Assembly (NCBI GenBank): GCA_016209585.1
Contig: JACQVU010000012.1
Location: 1 to 33,095 of the forward strand
Length of the DNA: 33,095 nucleotides
Source: Planctomycetota bacterium
Lineage (GTDB): Bacteria > Planctomycetota > UBA8742 > JACQVU01
Direction: 5' to 3'
Each line of letters begins with the position of its first letter. Within the stretch, counting starts at the first letter, position 1. This document shows positions 1-15,000 of this stretch, piece after piece. A program made the position numbers and the translations under genes. The notes below the pieces were generated by a model. The model did not search any database and was not told the origin of the DNA. It worked only from the letters and a program-made list of their open reading frames with translations.

Positions 1-3000
1 GCGCGAACGTCACGCTGACGAACAACAGCAGCATCGATCTCACCGGCACTATCACAGTGGCGGGCACGCTCAACGCGTCGAACGCCGGCACGTCCATCGC
101 CTTCCTCGGCAGCGTGCTGCAGACGTCGGGCGCGGGCGTGATCAACGTGGCCGGCGCGCTCACCGCCGGCGCGACGAGCGTGCTGGACCTGTACGACGGC
201 GCGACGGGCGGCACGCTCAAGTTCACGGCGACGTCGGGCACGCCCATGCCCGACACCTTCGGCACGGTGGATTTCCAGGGGTCCACCGTGGAGTACGAAT
301 CGCTCTTCATCTCCGACGTGACGATGCAGACGCGCTACAACGCGGCGGCCTCGACCATTTCGTACAACAATCTGATTATCGATAACGCCGCTGCGGCGAC
401 GATCAAGGCCGTCACCCCTGCCGGCACGCTGCTCAAGGTTGACGGGACCCTCACTGTCGATGACGGCACGTTCACGCCGGCCGGCAACGGCGACTTCAAC
501 AATGTGACGATCGACAGTGGACAAGGCGAGTTGTTCGAGGGCGGCGCGAACACCTATACCGTCAGCGGGAACTGGTCGAACGCGGCTGTCGGCAATTACA
601 GCGCGGGAACCAGCACGGTGGACTTCGACGGAACCGGCACGGTCACGCTTTCCACGTTCAACAACGTCATCATCAGCGCGGGCACGCGCACGATCATCAC
701 CAGCAACACCATCACCGTCAACGGCACGCTGGAGATGAAGGGCGGCGCGACGTGGGCGCTGGCGGGGTTCGATCCGGTGGTCACGGGCCTGGCGACCGCC
801 ACGGGCAACTTCACCATCAGCAGCAGCGTCGCGGGCACGCTGGCGCTCAATGGCGGCTTGACGGTCAGCGGCGGCGACTTGACGCTGTCGGCCGGCGCAG
901 CCACCACGGTGACGGTGAGCAACACGGCCACCACGGTGAACGCCACGCGCGCGCTGACGGTGGGCGCAAACATCACGCTGACGAGCAACACCACCGTCAA
1001 TCTGTCGGGCACGACCACCGTCACCGGGGTTTTGAACGCCGGCGCGACCACGGCCATCGCGTTCACGGGCGGCACGCTGGCCACCTCCGGCGCGGGGACC
1101 ATCAATGTGACGAACGCCTCCGGCGTCTTCACGGAAAGCGGCACAAGCATCATTGACCTGTACGACGGCGCAACCGCCGGCAGCCTGACGTTCAGCGCCA
1201 CTTCGGGCACGCCGATGCCGAACACGTTCGACACGGTGGATTTGGCCGGCTCCACGGTCACGTACAACGCTGTGGTGATCGCCGCCGACACGGTCATTCA
1301 AACGCAGTACGCCGGAGGAAACATCTCGTACTACAACCTCACCCTTCAGAACGGCGGGGCCACCGGCGCACAATATGTTACCACGGGCGCGGGCACCTTG
1401 GTGGTGGCCAACACGCTGACCATCGACAACCGCGCGGGCGTCGGCGTCGGCGAGTTCGCGCCGGCCACCAACGGCGACTTCGCCAACGTTTCGATCCTCG
1501 GCGGCGCGACCTTCTTCGCCGGCTCATATTCGCACACCGTTTCCGGAAACTGGGCCAACAGCGGCACGTTCACGGCGGGAACCAGCACGGTGGAGTTCGA
1601 CGGCGCGGGCGGGGGCACGGCCTCCGTAACGCTGAACGGCACGTCCAGTTTCAACAACGTCCGATTGAACAAGAGCGGCGGCGCGACGCTTACCGTCAGC
1701 GCGGCCATGAACGTGAACGGCACGGCGCAGTTCACGGCCGGGCGCATCAGCCACTCGACGCTGGCGGTCACCATCGTGGGCCTCAGCACGTTCGACGGGT
1801 CGGTCACGATCCAGGCCACCACCGGCGCGATGACGCTTTCGGGCGGTTGGGCCTTCACGAACGGCACGCTGCTGACGGCGAGCACGCCCACGATCGTCGT
1901 CGCGGGGACGGGCAGCGAATCGGGCACGTCCACGCTCGACCTCTACGACGGCACGAGCGGCGGCACGCTGCGATTCACCAGCGCGTCGGGCACGCCCATG
2001 CCGGCGACGTTCGACACGATCGACTTCGGGACGAACTCGACCATCGAGTACGAGTCGACGCCCACCGCGGACGTCACCGTGCAGACGACCTACGCGGGCG
2101 GAACCATCTCGTACTACAATCTGACGATCGACAACGGCGCGGGCGCGGCCTTCAAGATGATCACGCCCGCCTCGCCGCTGCTGAAAGTCGACGGCACGCT
2201 GCTGATCGACGACGGTAACTTCTCGCTCGGCGGAAACGCCGATCTGAACAACGTCACCATCGGCGGAACCGGCGCGAGCGAGAAACTGATCATCGCGGGC
2301 GCGGGCGCCACGGTCACGGTCTCCGGCGCATGGACCAACAGCATCGGCGCGGCGGGGCTGGACGCGGGAACGAGCCTCGTGGAGTTCGACGGCGCCGGCG
2401 CGGTCACGGCCTCGGGCGCGCAGACCTGGTACGACGTGAAGATCAACAAGTCTGGCGGCGGCACGGTCACCTCCACCGGCGTCTGGACCATCAGCCGCCA
2501 CCTCACGCTGCAGGCGGGCACGTGGGACCAGGGCACGGCCAATCAGGCCCACACCGTCGCGGGCGACTGGACGGCCGCGGGCGGGTCGTTCACGGCGGAC
2601 TCAGGCACGATCACGTTCAACGGAACCGGAACGCAAACGCTCACCGCCGCGAGCAACTTCTACAACCTCAGCGTCACCGGCACGTCGAACACGGTGCAGA
2701 CCGCGTCGAACATCACCGCCGGCGGCACTCTCACGGTGAACAACACATTCAATCTCACGGCGAGCAATAGCCTGTCGGTGACGGGGGCGGTCACCATCGG
2801 CGCAAGCGGCACGCTCACGTTCGCGGGCACGAATACGGTCACATTCAGTTCAACCGTGGCGCAGGACGGCGTGCTCACGTTCAGCGGGGCTGCGACGGTC
2901 ACGGTGGGGGGCAACGTTACGTCGACGGGCGGCGTCACGTCGTTCGACGGCGGCGGCAGCATGAGCGTCACCGGCATCTACGACATGGACGCGGGCGCAG

Positions 3001-6000
3001 GCGCGCGGCTGAACGTGAACGCGGCCACGGTGACGCTCAGTTCCTACCTCCGCGGGCGGGTGGCGGGCCAGCAGGTGAACATCACCAGCGGGTCGCTCAC
3101 CTGCGCCTATTTCTCGAACGCGGGGAGTCCGTGGTGGTCGTACTTTGATCTGAACGTCACCGGCGCCGGGATGTTCAAGACCACGGGAACCACCAGCCAG
3201 GGTTCGTACGGGGCGGTGAGCATCACGGGCGCCGGGAGCCTCGTCGCGCAGGGATCGGGCACCTATTACACCCGGTTCTTCGGCACGGTCACGCTGGGCA
3301 ACAGCGGAGCGGTCATCGACGTCAATGGGCAATTGCGCATCGACGCGGGCGGGACGCTCACCGCCGCCGGCTTCGCGCCGAAGATTTACGTGGCGGAAGA
3401 CTTCCTGGCCGGCACGCCCAGCGGGTACGGAACGTTCACGCCGGGGAACTCGGAAGTGATCTTCGACGGCACGCTGGCGGCCGTGGTCTATCCCACCACG
3501 TTCTATGATCTCACCATCAACAAGAGCGCGGCGGTGACGGTCACGCAGAGTTCCACGGGCACGCCCATCGTCGTGCAGAACACGTTCACGGTTCAGGGAA
3601 GCGGAACCTACACGGCGAACAGCAAGGCGCACGATTTCAATGACGTCACGATCACCGCGGGCACATTCAACGCCACTGCCGTCACGCACACCGTCTCGGG
3701 CAACTGGAGCATGACGGGCGGCACGTTCACGAACACGGGAAGCACCATCAAGTTCGACGGCACGGGAACCATCGCCTCCACCGGCGCCTTCGACGGCTTC
3801 GAAGTCGCCGCGGGCGCCGGCACGCACACCGTCAGCGGCGCCGTCACCGTCAGTGGCGTGGGCACGATCACCAGCGGCACGCTGGCGGTCAATTCGAGCG
3901 TCACGCTCACGCTCAACGGAGCGATGACCGTCAACGGCGGGGCGCTCACGTCGGCGGGAACGCTGGCCGTGAACGGCGGTTGGACGGACAACGCCGGCAC
4001 GGTGAACTGCACCGGGGGCGACGCCGTTCTGGGCGGCTCGTCGGGAACCGCGTTCACGTCGAAGATTGGAAGCGTTTTCTACGACCTCACGCTCAATAAG
4101 AACGCGCTCGCCACCACCGTCACCTACTCCGGCGACGTGGCGGTGTCGCGCAACCTCACGCTCACGCGCGGCACGTTCGACATGCAGAACGCCTCGACCA
4201 TCGGCGTCAGCGACGCCACGACGCTCAACGTCGCCGCCACCAACGGCAAGTTGCGGGCGATGGGCACGTCGGCGGCGAACCGCATCACCATCGAGGGCGA
4301 CACGGCGACGCCGGCCGACGGCTTCACGTTCGACGTGTACGGCGTGCTGGAGGCGCGCAACTTCCGCGTGATCAACCCCGACGCCAACGGCCTGCGCGTC
4401 CACCCCGGCGCCACGGTCATCGAACTGAACTACGCCACCTTCGACTATCCCACGAGCGGCGGCTGTCTCCTCAACATCACGGGCGTCGCCGCCGGGTTCC
4501 CGACGACCAATCAAGGCTCCTCCTTCTCCGACAACGGCCTGCCCACCGGAACCATTTCCAACGTGAAGGCCGACGCCACCACCGTCAGCGTGGAGTTCAC
4601 CGACTTCTCGGGCAGCCTGGCGCACAACGTGGTGGTGGCTGAGAACCGCGACGACGACCCGATGGACCGCATCCGGTGGCGCGACGCCAGTTTCCCCACC
4701 ATCAGTTCTCTCGCCGACAACATCCCGGTGCGGCAGAACTCGCCGCAGATCGTCGATCTCTCGGCGTTCGAGTTCGACGTGGAAGACGGCGGCGGGCAGC
4801 GATTCATCGCCGTGGGCGATGACACCGGGCGGGTCTTCGTGGTGGAGGTCCTGGGCGGCGGCTCGTTCGGCGCGGCCGTGCAACTGACCGACACGTCTTC
4901 CTACGTGCGCGGCGTGGGCGTGGCCGACTTCGACAACGACGGCGACTTCGACGTGGTCTTCGCCGCCGGCAACGGCAACGCCTATCGCATCAAGCGCAAG
5001 TCGATCTCCTCGCCACTGGTGGCGGGAGACTTCGGCTCGCCAGCCATCATCGGCGCGTTCACGGCCGCCACTTACGGCATGGATATCGGCGTGGAGGATT
5101 TCAACAACGACGGCTTCATGGACTTCGTCGTCTCCGCCAACAACGCCTACTACACGCTCTTCAAGAACAACGGCAACGGAACCTTCCAGACCACGCTGCT
5201 CACCTCCACCGGCCCCGCCAACGGACGGGCGAAGACGGCGGCTGATTTCGACCGCGACGGCGCGGCGGACTTCGTCTCCCTCGACTCCGGAACCACGAAC
5301 GTCTACTTCTGGAAGGGGTTCGGCGACGGCGGCTTCGCCAGGTCCACCCAGAGTGCGGCGGTGACGGCCACCAACGGCTACGGCGTCGCCGCGGGGGATT
5401 ACGACGGCGACTTCCTGCCCGACCTGATGGTCGAGAACAGCGGCACCGGCCTCTTCTCGTTCCTCAAGGGGCTGGGCAACGGCCGCTTCGCGGCGCCAGC
5501 CAGCGCGGGGCAGACCGCCCCCGCCACCGGGGCCATCGGCTTCGACGCTTACGACGTGAACTCCGACGGCAAGATGGACGTGGTGGTGAGCATGGGCGCC
5601 GGTTACGACCTGCTCTACTACCCAGGCAACGGTAACGGCACGCTGGGCGCCGCGGTGACCATCCAGTTGAACTTCACCACCAGCGCCTCCTACACGCTGG
5701 CTGCGCCGACGCATGGCAACACGCGCCTCAACTGGAGCGTCGACACCGACACCGTCAACCCCGCGCTCATGTCGATCTCCGTCTCCAACAGCGCGGCGGA
5801 TCAGATCACCATCACGCCCGTCGCAAGCGCCACGGGCAGCGACGACGTGACGTTCATCCTGTCCGACTCCACCGGCTTCGTCTCGCTCAAGACCGACGTC
5901 ACCGTCAACGTCAACGCGGCCTCGGCCGCCGCGCCGGTCATCTCCTCACGGCTCGACAACATCAGCGTCAGTTACAACCAGCCTCTCAACGTGGATCTGT

Positions 6001-9000
6001 CGCAGTTCGGATCCGACCCGGACCAGGTGTGGGGGCGCGACTACTTCGTGACGGACAATGATTCGTCGAACGTCTACCTCGTGCAGATCAACGGCGACGG
6101 CACGTACGGCGCGCCCGTGAACTTCGGCGATCAGGGCAACTACATTCGTGGCTCCGCCGTGGCTGATTTCGACAACGACGGCGATCTCGACTTCATCATC
6201 GCCCGCAACGCCGACGTACAACTCTATCGCCGCGTCTCCGGCGGCGCATCGATCGAAACCACCGACTTCCTCGGCCCGACGCTGCTGGGGCCGTTTACCT
6301 CCAGCACGTGGGGCATGGACCTGGCCTGTGAAGACTTCAATGGCGATGGCTCCATGGACATCGTCTTCTCCGGAAACAACGGCTACTACTACTGCTTCCT
6401 CAACGACGGCAACGGGCGGTTCGCCGCGCTCACTCTCACCACCGCCGGCCCCAGCGCGGGGCGCGGCAAGGCCGCGGGCGACTTCAACGGCGACGGGTTC
6501 CTCGACTTCATCAGCGCCGACAGCGGCACGACGACGCTTCACGTCTGGCAGGGCGACGGCGCGGGGAATTTCGCCCGCACCGACCTGGCCACGGTGCTTC
6601 CCACGGCCGACGCTTACGGTCTTACCGCGGGAGATTTTGACGGCGACGGCAAGGACGACGCGGTGGCGAACGACACCTCGGGCAACCTTTACTTCCTGAA
6701 GGGCACGGGCAACGGAACGTTCGAGGCGCGCGTGCTGATCGAACCTTCGCCCACCACCGCCACGGCCGGCGGCGTGGCGCTCGATCGCGGCGACTTCAAC
6801 GGCGATGGCAACCTTGACCTCGTCGTCTGCGACGACCCGGACGACGATTTGCTGGTTCTCTCCGGTAACGGCGACGGCACCTTCGCCGCGGCCGTCACCG
6901 TGGCGGCAAACTTCACGACCGGAACGGAACGCATGGTGGCCGCGCCCACGCACGGCTCGCGCGTGCTTGCGTGGAGCGTCGATCCCGCGTCCGTCAACAC
7001 CGCGCTTCTCTCAGCGACCATCAGCGACGTGAACGCGGGCATTCTGTCGATCACGCCGGTGACGGGGCAGTCGGGAACCGACGAAATCACGCTCATACTC
7101 TCCGACAACAACATGGGCACGGTATCGAAGACGGACGTGACCGTCACCGTGTCGCCCTTCGTGGGCAATCCGCCCGTCGTTGAAGCCACGGCGGACAACT
7201 TCACCACCACCGACGACACCGTGCTCAAGGTAGACCTCTCCCGCTTCGGGTGGGATCCCGACGACGCCAACGGGCGCAGTTTCGTCGTGGTCGGCGACGA
7301 CAGCACCCGCCTCTACGCCATGGCCTATAACGGCGACGGGTCGTTCGGTTCGCCGGTCTCTCTCGGCGACGTGGGCAACACCATCCGCGGCGCGGGCATC
7401 GCCGACTTCGACAACGACGGCGACCTCGACGTTGTTTTCGGCGACGGGTCAGGCAACGCCTGGTTCATTCAGCGCGTGGCGCACTCCAGCCCGCTGCAGG
7501 CGGCCGACTTCACCACCAAGGTGCTGGCGGGAACGTTCTCCGCCTCGTCGTACGGCATGGACATCTGCGTGGAGGACTTCAACAACGACGGCAAGTCGGA
7601 CTTCATCGTCGGCGGCAACAACGGCGTCTACACCATGTTCCGCGGCAACGGCAACGGCACGTTCACCACGTCGGTCATCGACCCAGCCAACCCCGCCAAT
7701 GGCCGCGCGAAAGACGCAGCGGATTTCGACGAAGACGGCTTCATGGATTTCGTCTCGCTTTACAGCGGGGCTGGCAACCTCTACCTGTGGCGGGGCAACG
7801 GGGCGTACGCTTTCTCCCGCACCAACTATGCCGCCGCCGCGCCCACGGCCGATGGCTACGGCATCGCGGCGGGCGACTTCAACCACGACGGCCACCAGGA
7901 CGTGGTGGTCCAGAACAACGTCACCGGCCTCTTCTATTTCCTGGCCGGCAAAGGCGACGGGACGTTCTACGCCGGCGTCTCCACCGGCCAGTCCGTTCCG
8001 GCCGGCGCGGTGAACTTCGACGCCGTGGACATGACCGGCGACGGCAAACTCGACCTGCTGGTGGTCGCCAACGCCGTCGACACCTCCTTTCGCGTCTTCC
8101 CCGGCAACGGCGATGGAACGTTCAGCGCGGCGACTCTCATCCCCGCGACCTTCAGCAGCACGAACCTTGTGGCCGCCTGCCCGGACTACGGCAGCACGAC
8201 GCTCACGTGGAGCGTCGACGCGCCCAGCGTCAACACGGCGCTCTTCTCCGCCTCGGTCACGGACGCTACAGCCGACACGCTCACTATCACGCCCGTGGCC
8301 TCCGCGTTCGGCCAGGACGACATCACGCTCGTGCTCACCGACTCCAACTCCGGCGTGACGCAGAAGGTGGACGTGACGGTGCAGATTCTCAGCGCGGCGG
8401 CGGCGGGGGATCCGGTCATCCAGAACTCGCTCGACGCCATCCGTGTCCGGGAAGACACCGTGCGCCAGGTGGACCTCTCGGGCTACGGCTACGACCCCGA
8501 CTCGGCCAACGGCAAGCCCTTCATCTGTTACGCCGACGAGAACGGCATCTTCTGGGTCTGCGAGTCCACCGGCGCCGGAACGTGGGGCACGCCCATCAGC
8601 CTCGGCGACCTGGGCGGCAGCCTGAACGGGTATGGGGTGGCGGACTTCGACAACGACGGAGACTTGGACATCGTGTACGCGCGAAACAACGACACCTGCT
8701 ACATCCTGCGGCGGATCGCCGTTTCGGTTCCCATGGTCGCCGGCGACTTCGCGCCCACGGTGAACATCGGGGCGTTCAACGACGGCGGCTCCCCCGGCCA
8801 CGGCATGGATGTCGCCACGGAGGATTTCAACCACGACGGCAACATGGATTTCGTGGTCAGCGGCAACAACGGCGACTATCGCCTCTTCAAGGGCACGGGT
8901 CTGGGCACCTTCACCATGTCCACGCTCGACGCGGCGGTGCCCGGCAGCGGGCGAGGGAAAGACGCGGCGGACTTCGACAACGACGGCAACCCCGACTTCG

Positions 9001-12000
9001 TCGCCCTGGAAAACACCAACGCGTACATCCACCTCTGGAAGGGCGACGGCCAGGGCAATTTCCAACGCCTGGAAATCGTCGGCGGGGTTCCCGTGGCGAA
9101 CTCGTACGGATGCGCTGCGGCTGACTTCGACTCGGACGGCGACGCGGATCTCATCGTGAACAACACGACCGGCGGCGTGTACTACGTCCCCGGCAACGGC
9201 AACCTCTCGTTCGGCTCGCCCGTCCTCCTCTTCACCATCACGGGCGAAACCAACAACATCGGCATGGACGCCCACGACTGGGACAACGACGGCCTGCCCG
9301 ACCTGCTCGTCAGCGCCGACGTGGCCAACGACGTCATCTACTATCGCAACACCACCAGCGGCGGCACGGTGTCGTTCGCGGCCGGCGTCAACGTTCACGC
9401 CGACTTCACGGCCACCACCAACCGCGGCGTCGCCTGCCCGAACTTCGGCTCCAAGAAACTCCGTTGGTCCATCGACGCCGCCAGTGTGGACACCAACGTC
9501 TTCACGGCGGAGATCACCAGCACCGTCACCCAGCGCCTCACCATCACCCCCGTGGCGGGCGCTTCGGGAACCGACGACATCACGCTCGTGCTGAACGACG
9601 CCAACGGTGGCCAGACGCAGAAGACGAACGTCACCGTCACCGTTTCCGCCGTGGCTGACGGCAATCCCCTCATCGAGGGGCTGTTCGACAATCTCACGTT
9701 CCGGCAGAACCAGATCGGTTTCATCGACGCTTCGGCCTTCGGCTTCGACGCCGACGCGGCGAACGGGAAGCCCTACTTCGTGGTGAACGACGACGACACG
9801 AACTTCTACGTGGTGCAGATCAACGGCGACGGCACGTTCGGCACGCCGGTGAATCTCGGCAACTGGGGCGGGTCGGACAACGTTCACGGCGTGGCCATCG
9901 CCGACTTCGACAACGACGGCGACCTCGACATCCTCTTCGGCGACGACGACGGCAAGGTGATGATCGTCCGCCGCATCGCCAATTCCATTCCCCTCGTGGC
10001 GTCGGACTTCAGCGCCAAGGCCGTGGCCGGCACGTTCACTTCCGCCAGTTGGGGCATGGACATGGCCTGCGGCGACTTCAACAACGACGGCAACCAGGAC
10101 GCCGTCATCTCCGGCAACAACGGTGTGTATGCCCTCTTCATTGGGCGCGGCGACGGCTTCTTCGACACCACGGAAATCACCGCGTCCGGCCCCGCGAACG
10201 GTCGTGGGAAAGACGCCGCCGACTTCAACGGCGACGGCAAGATCGACTTCGCCTCCATCTGTTCCGGCACGCGCCACCTCACGCTCTGGTTCGGCGACGG
10301 CGCCGGCGGCTTCACCGAAACCACCTACAACAACTTCATCCCCGTGGCTGACTCCTACGCCCTGGCCGCCGGGGATTTCGACGGCGACGGCCGGGCCGAT
10401 CTGGTCATTTCCAACGACACCACCGGCGCCTTCTCGTTCTATAAGGGCGCCGGCGCCGGCACGTTCGCGTCGGGCGTCGCCACCGGTATCACGCACACGG
10501 GCGACTCCGGCGTCGACGCCGTCGATTTCAATGGCGACGGCAAACTCGACCTCATCATCAGCCAGGATTCCAACAACACCGCCGTCTTCCTCTACACCGG
10601 CGTCGGTAACGGCACGTTCAACAACGCGGGCAGCATCGCCGTCACCTTCACGAACAACAACCGCAACGTCGCCACGCCCGACTACGGCTCCAAGGCGCTC
10701 ACGTGGAGCGTCGACCCCGCCACCGTGAACACGGCGCTCTTCAACATCACCACGGAAAACGGTCCGGCCGCCCTCTTCAGCGTCACTCCCGTGGCGGGGC
10801 AGTCGGGCAGCGACGATGTGACGTTCGTCCTCACCGACAACAACGGCGGCACGGTCCAGAAGACCGACGTGACCATCACCTATACCGCCGTCGCATACGC
10901 CAACCCCCTCATCTCGGCCAAACTCGACAACTTCACCACCCCCGAAGACACCGGCTTCACCTTCGACCTCTCACGCTTCGGTTCCGACCCGGACGGCGGA
11001 AACGGGAAGCACTACGTGGTGGCCACGGACGACACGGGCAACGTCCGCACCATTCCACTCAACCTCGACGGCACATACGGTGCGGCGATCGTTCTGGGCG
11101 ATCTCGGCGATCTCATTGAGGGCATCGGCATCGCCGATTTCGACAACGACGGTACTCTCGATTACGTTTTTGCCGACGGCGTCGCAACGTACGGTGAGCA
11201 GGTGGAAGGCGGGGGCCAGATTTCGGAACTCTTCTTCGCCAAACGCGTCGGGACGTCGAACACCATGTCGTCGGACTGGGCCATTCCCGTTCCCGTGGGC
11301 GAGTTCACGGCATCCGGGCCGAGCTCGTACGACATCTTTTTGGGTTGGACCACCCCCACCAACTACGGCATGGACATCTGCGTCGAAGACTTCAACAACG
11401 ACGGCAAGATGGACCTCATCGTCGGCGGCGACTGGACGGTGATCGATCTCTTCATCGGCAACGGTGACGGCACCTTCGAAAAAACCACCGTTACTTCTTC
11501 TCTGACCGGCAACACCCGCGCCAAGGACGCCGCAGATTTCGACCGCGACGGCAACATGGACTTCGCCATGACGCTCAGCAATGACAACGAGATCTACGTC
11601 CATATGGGCGACGGCGCCGGTGGGTTCACGACGAGCACCTTGACGAACTACGCTTACAACAGCGGCTCGTACGCCTTGGCGGCGGGTGACTTCGACGGCG
11701 ACCACCTGCCCGACCTGGTCACCGGCAACTCCGGTAACGGTCGTTATTACTTCATCAAGGGCAACGGCGACGGCACGTTCCAGACGGGCGTCGAGTGCGG
11801 TACGCAGGATGCCGCTTTCACCAAGATCGCTGGCAACGCCACGCTTGACGCTATCGACGTCAACAACGACGGGCTGCTGGACTTGATCATCCACTACGAC
11901 AGCGGGCACACGGTGCGCGTCTACACTGGAAACGGCAACGGAACGTTCGCCTTCACCAACGGCGCGCCCATTCTCACCACTATGTCGGGCACCGACCTCG

Positions 12001-15000
12001 GCTTCGCCGCGCCCGACTTCGGCTCCACGGCGCTTGCCTGGACGCTTGACCCCGCCTCCGTCGACACCAATCTGCTCGACGTCTCCATCGTCAACGCCGC
12101 GTCCGGCATCGTCACGGTCACGCCCAAGACCAACGCCTTCGGAAACGACGACATCACCTTTACCCTCACCGACAACAACGGCGGCGTCACTTCCAAGACC
12201 AACGTCACCATCACCGTCCAGAGCGTGAACGATCCCCCCGTCTTCGGCGGCCTGCCCGACGTGGGCATCGCCACCAACTCCGCCGGCCTGCAGGACGTGA
12301 TCGCCCTGCCGGCCTACGCCTCGGATGTCGAGAGTTTCCCCTCGCTGGTCTACACCATCGACTCCCAGTCCAACGCCGCGATCTGCAACGTCACCATCGA
12401 CGGCTCGAACTTCGTCGATCTCGGCGCCACCGGCGCCACCGGCGGAACCAACACCGTGGTCATCCGCTGCTCCGACGGCGCCCCCTCCGACGACAAGACC
12501 GACACCTTCGTCGTCACCGTCGCCGGCGACCTCTCCTGGGTCGGCAAGTGGAACTACCGCAAGAACCTCACCTTCACCGCCGCCGCCGGCGCCTATTACG
12601 CTGACCTGACCATCTCCGACGCCGGAACGCTCGCCCACATGCGCGCCGACCGCGCCGACGTGCGCATCCTCACCGCCGGCCAGGAGACAGCCTACAACCT
12701 CATCACCACCAATCCCCTCCGCGTCCGCTGGAACCTCACCATTCCCGCGGCCGGGTACACGGCCGACACTTACATCTACTACGGCAACCCCGCAGCCGCG
12801 GCGCCCTCGTACTCGTTCACGCCCAACGCCACCTCCCTCACCCCGCGCGTGATGCTGGAAGACTCTACCTTCATCCGCCGCTGGTCCGACGCCATCAACT
12901 GGAGCCCCATCCTGGCGCCCACGGCCTTCACCAACGTCACCGTCAACACCGGCTACACCAACGCCCCGCTGATCGACGCCACCGCCGCGGCCCGCGCGGT
13001 GACCGTCGGCGTCGGCGCCACGCTGGACTTCGGCGAGGGCAACATCACCCTCACCGCCGGCGACGACGTGGCCGTGAACGGCACGCTCACGCTGCGGGAA
13101 GGCTCACGCCTGGCGCTGGTGTCCAACTCCACCACCAACGCCACCACCAAGGGGGTGATCGTCAGCGCCACCGGCTCGCTGTCGGCGAACGGCGCGGCCT
13201 TCGTCTCCGGCAGCGCCGGCGCGCTGACCAGCGAAACGCTCATCTCCGACCCCGGCGCGTTCACCGGCAAGAACTACATCGGGAAATGGATCCACATGAC
13301 CTCGGGCCTGGCCCGCGGGCGGTACTACTCGATTCTGCTCAACAACAACAACTCCCTCACCCGCGCCGATACCTCCAGCGCCACCGACACTGCCGGAACG
13401 CTCGACCCGGCGCTCAAGCGCATTTCGTGCGGGGGCGAGATGATCGCCTCCGACGGCGAACACGTCGGCCGGTACGTGAAAGACCTCACCGGCTCCACCG
13501 GCTATCACCGCATCGTCCGCACGGTGAACGCTTCTCCCGACCTCATCTATCTCACTGGCGACCTCACGAACTTCACCGTCGGTGACGACTACGAGATCAC
13601 CGACGGCGTCCAGGCCGGCGATGGCTACGAGGTGATGCAATTCGCGGAAGTCACCTCCGCTGCCCTCGACGGCGTCTCCAACGGCTACCTCCTGCTGCAA
13701 GACGGGGCCGAGGCCACTCTCCAGCGCGCCGACCTGCACGCCCTCGGCGCCAACTTCACCGACAAGCAGGGCTTCACCGCCAAGGGCATCACGGCCATGG
13801 GCGGCGCGGGGGAGGGCCTTTCGATGAACACCGTCCGCGTCCGCGATGGCTACGTCGGCCTGCGGCTGGAGACCACCACCGACCTGATGGCGGAGAACTT
13901 CGAGGTCACGGGCTGCGCCAGCCACGGCGTGCAGATGGCCAGCGGGTCGTCGCGCGCCCTGTTCAGCACCGTGCGCCTGGCCAGCAACGGCGGCGACGGG
14001 CTGCGCGCGGAAGCCGCGGGCGGCACGGGCGCGGTGCTGTACGACGTCACGGCGGCGAGCAACGGTGGCGCCGGTCTGCGCTTCCTGTCCGGGACGGGCA
14101 GCGTGGCCATCATCAAATGCGCGGCGTACTCCAACGGAGGCGAGGGCATCGTCGCGTCCTCGCTCGACTCGTTCCGGGTCTCGTCGTCGCTGGTGTTTGG
14201 CCAGCGGGCGGGAACCGGGCGCGGCGTTGACTTGGCGGCGGCGACGGACGTGGTGCTCACCGATGACACGATCGAGGCGAACCTCGTGGGGGTGCGCGCC
14301 GCCAACGACGTCACGGGCCTCACCATCTGGGGCGGAAGCCTGGGGTTCAACCAGCCCAACGACACGTGGCAGGCGCAGATGGGCGCGGGCGGGTCCGGCG
14401 CGGTGGTGCAGATGCGTGGGGCGTCGGTGGCGGAAACGAACGTGTTCGACCCCGCGGGCATCGACCAGGCCGGGGATCTGGTGATGAGTCGCGGCCACAA
14501 GACCCCCACGGGCGCGGCGAAGGGCGCAACCTACATCTGGGGCGACTACTCCATCGCCGGAGCCTCCACCGAGAAGTTCAACCGCGCCGACGCCTCCTAC
14601 GCCTCGGCCGCGTCCACGCCGCGGGTGCTGCGGGGAAACAGCAGCGTGGGGGCGGTCAGCACGTCCGACGCCAACGCCACCACCAGCGCCTGGGTGGTGA
14701 CCTACGACAGCGGCGTCGGGAAGTGGACCGTCTTCAATTCGCTCACCGGCGACCAGACGAACGTCGCCACGAGCGGCGTGCCCTATACTTCCGACGGCGG
14801 CGAAGTGACGTTCACGGTCACGGAGTCGTCGCCGCTCCCCTCCGACCTCATCGACTTCGTCACGCTGGCCGCCTCCGGCGACGCGAACACCAAGAAAAGC
14901 GTCTTCTTCGGCCCCACCGACGCCGGTTACAACGGCGGCCTCTCGCGGCTCACGGTTCCAGCCACCTCCACGCTTCAGATGTTGGGGAGCGCGGCCGGTC

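Noticed and set aside
183..2240. Repeated DNA read as a CRISPR or IS element
   Set aside because: The repeats are in frame, diverged and encode a continuous protein; there are no equal-length spacers, terminal inverted repeats or transposase.
2850..5714. Open frame of 954 codons on the minus strand inside the giant gene
   Set aside because: The translation is Val/Arg/Gly-rich low-complexity without any family motif, and it is antisense to a well-supported coding region. The GC-rich repeat codons create long antisense frames; the same holds for 7449-10496, 10971-12638 and 13104-16136.
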